64,000 nt of DNA from the NCBI RefSeq assembly GCF_022829285.1, contig NZ_JAKSYI010000141.1, positions 203,468 through 267,467 of the forward strand. The letters are read 5' to 3'. The first letter of the stretch is position 1. Every line of letters begins with the position of its first letter. Source of the stretch: Methylobacterium sp. J-078. GTDB taxonomy: Bacteria; Pseudomonadota; Alphaproteobacteria; Rhizobiales; Beijerinckiaceae. This document shows positions 60,890 through 64,000 of this stretch, one piece after another. The translations under genes and the position numbers were made by a program. The notes beneath the pieces were generated by a model. It searched no databases, was not told where the DNA came from, and saw nothing but the letters and a program-made list of their open reading frames with translations.

Positions 60890-63052
60890 TTACCGGGCCG
60901 CCTTGGCCGCCCGGCGGCGCTCGGTCAGGATCCATTCCGTATACCCGTTCGGCTGGGTGCGGCCCTTGAACACGAGATCGCTGGCCGCCTGGAAGGCGGG
61001 CCCGTCGAAATCCGGCGCCATTGGCCGGTAGAGCGGATCGCCGGCGTTCTGGCGGTCCACCACCTTCGCCATCCGCTTGAGCGCATTCATCACCTGCTCC
61101 TCGCTGACGACGCCGTGGTGCAGCCAGTTCGCGATGTGCTGAGACGAGATCCGCAGGGTCGCCCGATCCTCCATCAGCCCGACATCGTGGATGTCCGGCA
61201 CCTTGGAGCAGCCGACGCCCTGGTCGATCCAGCGCACGACGTAGCCGAGGATGCCCTGGACGTTGTTGTCGATCTCCTGGGCCACGTCGTCGGGGGCGAA
61301 GTTCGAGCGGGCCAGGGGAATCTCGAGGATCTCGTCGAGGGCCGAGCGCGGCCGGCGGGCGAGTTCGGCCTGGCGCGCCCGCACCTCGGTCTCGTGGTAA
61401 TGCAGCGCGTGCAGCGTCGCGGCGGTCGGCGACGGCACCCAGGCCGTGCTCGCGCCGGCCTTCGGGTGCGCGCCCTTCTGCATCAGCATGTCGGCCATGG
61501 CGTCGGGGGCCGCCCACATGCCCTTGCCGATCTGCGCCCGGTCGAGCAGGCCGCAGACGAGGCCGACATCGACGTTGTTCTCCTCGTAGCCCTTGATCCA
61601 GGGCGTTGCCTTCATGTCGTTCTTGCGGATGACCGGGCCGGCCTCCATGGCGGTGTGGATCTCGTCCCCGGTCCGGTCGAGGAAGCCGGTGTTGATGAAC
61701 ACCACCCGCTCGGCCGCGGCCGCGATGCAGGCGGCGAGGTTGACCGTGGTGCGGCGCTCCTCGTCCATGATGCCCATCTTGAGGGTGTTGGCTTCGAGGC
61801 CCAGCATGGCCTCGACCCGCTCGAAGAGCTCGACCGCGAAGGCGACCTCCTCGGGCCCGTGCATCTTCGGCTTGACGATGTAGACCGAGCCGCGCCGGCT
61901 GTTGCGCAGGCCGGATTCACCCTTGAGATCGTGGATCGCGATCATCGCGGTCACCGCGGCGTCGAGCATCCCCTCGGGGATCTCGCGGCCCTCGGCGTCG
62001 AGCACCGCGTCGGTGTCCATGTGGTGGCCGACGTTGCGCACCAGCATCAGCGAGCGGCCGGGCACCACCACCTCGCCGCCGTTCGGCGCGATGTAGTGCC
62101 GGTCGGGGTTGAGGCGCCGCTCCAGGGTGCGGCCGTCCTTCGCGACGGACGCCGTCAAGGCACCGGTCATCAGGCCGAGCCAGTTGCGGTAGACGACGAC
62201 CTTGTCGTCGGCATCGACCGTCGCGACGGAATCCTCCAGATCCATGATCGTCGAGATCGCGGATTCCAGCAGGATGTCGGCGACCCCCGACGCGTCGAAA
62301 CGGCCGATCCGGTGCGTCCGGTCGATGACGACCTCGACGTGCAGCCCGTTGTGGCGCAGGAGCAGGGAGGCGGGCATCCCGGCCCGGCCGCGATAGCCCA
62401 CGAACAGGTCCGGCTTCGCGAGCGGCACGGTCTCGCCGGTGTTCATGTTGCCGACGAGCGCCCCATCCTCGACGGCGTAGGTGACCACGTCGGCGTGGCG
62501 GCCGCCGGCCAGGGGCACGAAGCGGTCGAGGTAGCTGCGGGCGCGGGTGACGACCCGGGCGCCCCGCGTGCGGTTGTAGCCGCCGCTGCGGACCGCGCCG
62601 CCTTCCTCCGACACCGCGTCCGTGCCGTAGAGCGCGTCGTAGAGGGAACCCCAGCGGGCATTGGCGGCGTTGAGCGCGTAGCGGGCGTTCGAAACCGGCA
62701 CGACGAGCTGCGGGCCCGCGATCCGGGCGATCTCGTCGTCGACGTTCTCCGTCCGCACCGCCACCGGCCCGGGATCGGGCAGGAGATAGCCGATCTCCTT
62801 CAGGTAATCCTTGTAGGCCGCAGCATCGAACGGCTTGCCGGCGCCCTCCCGATGCCAGGCGTCGAGCTCCGCCTGGAGCGCGTCGCGCTTGGCGAGCAGG
62901 GCCCGGTTCTTCGGCGTCAGGTCGCGCACGATCGCGCCGAGGCCGCCCCAGAACACCTCGGGCGAGATGCCGGTACCCGGCAGCGCTTCGTCCGCCACGA
63001 AGTCGTAGAGCACGCGGGCGACGGCGAGGCCGCCGATATGTATTCGATCCAT
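60890..63052 (-). CDS. glcB: Malate synthase G
   Basis: Condenses glyoxylate with acetyl-CoA to make malate. 720 residues, G-type length. Start MDRIHIGGLAVARVLYDFV at 63052. Motifs: NARWGSLYDALYGTDAV, DLEDSVATVDADDKV with a metal-binding Asp/Glu, IVKPKMHGPEEVAFAVELF, NTGFLDRTGDEIHTAMEAG (NVGFLDRTGDEIHTSME-type) and the catalytic-base region WVPSPTAATLHALHYHE. Long upstream frame to 63202 is not family-like. Confidence 0.96.
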   Translation of the reverse strand: MDRIHIGGLAVARVLYDFVADEALPGTGISPEVFWGGLGAIVRDLTPKNRALLAKRDALQAELDAWHREGAGKPFDAAAYKDYLKEIGYLLPDPGPVAVRTENVDDEIARIAGPQLVVPVSNARYALNAANARWGSLYDALYGTDAVSEEGGAVRSGGYNRTRGARVVTRARSYLDRFVPLAGGRHADVVTYAVEDGALVGNMNTGETVPLAKPDLFVGYRGRAGMPASLLLRHNGLHVEVVIDRTHRIGRFDASGVADILLESAISTIMDLEDSVATVDADDKVVVYRNWLGLMTGALTASVAKDGRTLERRLNPDRHYIAPNGGEVVVPGRSLMLVRNVGHHMDTDAVLDAEGREIPEGMLDAAVTAMIAIHDLKGESGLRNSRRGSVYIVKPKMHGPEEVAFAVELFERVEAMLGLEANTLKMGIMDEERRTTVNLAACIAAAAERVVFINTGFLDRTGDEIHTAMEAGPVIRKNDMKATPWIKGYEENNVDVGLVCGLLDRAQIGKGMWAAPDAMADMLMQKGAHPKAGASTAWVPSPTAATLHALHYHETEVRARQAELARRPRSALDEILEIPLARSNFAPDDVAQEIDNNVQGILGYVVRWIDQGVGCSKVPDIHDVGLMEDRATLRISSQHIANWLHHGVVSEEQVMNALKRMAKVVDRQNAGDPLYRPMAPDFDGPAFQAASDLVFKGRTQPNGYTEWILTERRRAAKAAR

Positions 63053-63297
63053 CGTCGATTCACTCAAGGTGGGTTTGGTGTGGAATGCCACCGGCTGCGG
63101 TCGTCGCCAACCGCCGATATCGCGTCGCCCGCTCTGGAATTGACGTGGCCCCGGGAACCAGGCCGCGGAAAGCTCCGAACCGGCGTCCGAGGGCCCACGC
63201 AATAGATGCGCCGAACGGCATCGACAAATCCGGCCGCTGCCGATGCGGGGTCAGTGCCGGGCCACGGGGCCTCGCGTCGCGCCCGGTCCCCCGCCGC

Positions 63298-64000
63298 TCA
63301 TCGGGCGGTCCGCATGGGTGCGAGGGGGGCGTGTCGGTTGACGTCCTTGAAGAGCAGGTAGCGGAAGGGTTCGGGTCCGCCGGCGTAGCAGGCCTGGGGG
63401 CAGAAGGCGCGCAGCCAGAGGAAGTCGCCGGCCTCGACCTCGACCCAGTCGCGGTTGAGCCTGTAGACGGCCTTGCCCTGGAGCATGAACAGGCCGTGCT
63501 CCATCACGTGGGTCTCCTCGAAGGGGATCGAGGCGCCCGGGCGGAGGGTGACGATGTTGACGTGCATGTCGTGGCGCACGTCGTCGGAGGCGACGAAGCG
63601 GGTGGTGGCCCAGGCGCCGTCCGTGCCGGGCATCGGCGCCGGGGTGATCTCGGACTCGTGCGTGACGAAGGCCGGCGGGAGCGCGATGCCCGGCACCCGG
63701 GCGTAGGCCTTGCGGATCCAGTGGAAGCGGGCGGGCTCGGCCGCGTCGTTGCGCAGGCTCCAGGCGGCGCCCGGCGGCATGTAGGCGTAGCTGCCGGGCG
63801 TGATATCGTGGGCGGTGCGCTCGAGGACGAGGCGGGGCGTGCCTCCCACCACGAAAAGCACCCCTTTGGCGTCCGGGGCGGGCTCCGGCGCCTCGCTGCC
63901 GCCGCATTGCCCGACCTCCATCAGGTACTGCGCGAAGGTCTCGGAGAAGCCCGAGAGCGGGCGCGACAGCATCCAGGCGCGGGTGCCCTCCCAGAAGGGC
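63298..64000 (-). CDS. (S)-ureidoglycine aminohydrolase (N terminus beyond window)
   Basis: Manganese cupin that converts (S)-ureidoglycine to (S)-ureidoglycolate in allantoin (purine) catabolism, releasing ammonia. Read from the right edge the frame gives PFWEGTRAWMLSRPLSGFSE, then two cupin halves: LVLERTAHDITPGSYAYMPPGAAW and the metal-binding EETHVMEHGLFMLQGKAVYRL (Glu/His ligands). The start lies outside the window. Downstream product ureidoglycolate gives glyoxylate, which the adjacent malate synthase could use, but the two genes have 245 bp between them and are on the same strand. That gap (63053-63297) shows no feature beyond possible promoter sequence. Confidence 0.88.
   Translation of the reverse strand, partial: PFWEGTRAWMLSRPLSGFSETFAQYLMEVGQCGGSEAPEPAPDAKGVLFVVGGTPRLVLERTAHDITPGSYAYMPPGAAWSLRNDAAEPARFHWIRKAYARVPGIALPPAFVTHESEITPAPMPGTDGAWATTRFVASDDVRHDMHVNIVTLRPGASIPFEETHVMEHGLFMLQGKAVYRLNRDWVEVEAGDFLWLRAFCPQACYAGGPEPFRYLLFKDVNRHAPLAPMRTAR

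Noticed and set aside
63251..63907. Frame overlapping the ureidoglycine aminohydrolase
   Set aside because: Arg/Gly/Pro low-complexity shadow in another frame of a clearly recognised cupin enzyme.

Overview
The window looks like chromosomal DNA of an alphaproteobacterium, most likely a Methylobacteriaceae member (Methylobacterium or a close relative). This is inferred from the very high GC content with GC-ending codons, the crotonyl-CoA carboxylase/reductase and ethylmalonyl-CoA mutase pair (ethylmalonyl-CoA pathway), homospermidine synthase next to ornithine decarboxylase, and alphaproteobacterial gene orders (tsaB-rimI, miaB-phoH-ybeY-corC-lnt). No rRNA, tRNA, CRISPR array, prophage or insertion sequence was recognised. 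Almost everything is core or core-like. The only mobile-type element is a BrnT/BrnA toxin-antitoxin pair.

Layout. 1-8 kb: 3' part of mutS, a retropepsin-like protease, rplY-pth-ychF, a tandem MaoC hydratase and mtnA. 8-11 kb: serine biosynthesis (serC-serA, minus strand) behind a structured leader matching the alphaproteobacterial serC leader idea. 11-14.5 kb: a CheB-CheR-PAS fusion and two small proteins. 14.8-21 kb: the ffh-rpsP-rimM-trmD group on the minus strand, split by an inverted pair (signal-peptide methyltransferase and diguanylate cyclase). 21-31 kb: midA-lgt, a chemoreceptor, ilvA, a periplasmic asparaginase, an AbrB-like membrane protein coupled to dgkA, and oxyR. 31-34 kb: oxyR and katA diverge from a shared operator/promoter region; rplS stands alone, about 12 kb from rpsP. 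34-45 kb: nfuA, tsaB-rimI-acyltransferase, brnTA, miaB-phoH-ybeY-corC-lnt and an MFS exporter. 45-51 kb: a glucan protein with an acetyltransferase, then the polyamine genes odc and hss with an acetyltransferase between them. 51-56 kb: small envelope proteins, an SDR epimerase, ridA-mltB and leuD. 57-64 kb: carbon metabolism: ccr and ecm (divergent), malate synthase G and an N-terminally cut (S)-ureidoglycine aminohydrolase.

How the genes work together. ccr and ecm carry out two central steps of acetyl-CoA assimilation, whose glyoxylate product can be condensed with acetyl-CoA by the adjacent malate synthase. Ureide breakdown (ureidoglycine aminohydrolase) also leads to glyoxylate. odc makes putrescine and hss turns it into homospermidine. 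OxyR probably controls katA and itself through an ATAG-N7-CTAT operator that ends about 20 bp before the katA -35 box. The most interesting regulatory sequence is the roughly 480-nt leader of odc. It starts at a good sigma70-type promoter and contains a 39-codon frame with ten arginine codons, none of them the genome-preferred CGC or CGT, which could be an arginine-sensing leader peptide.
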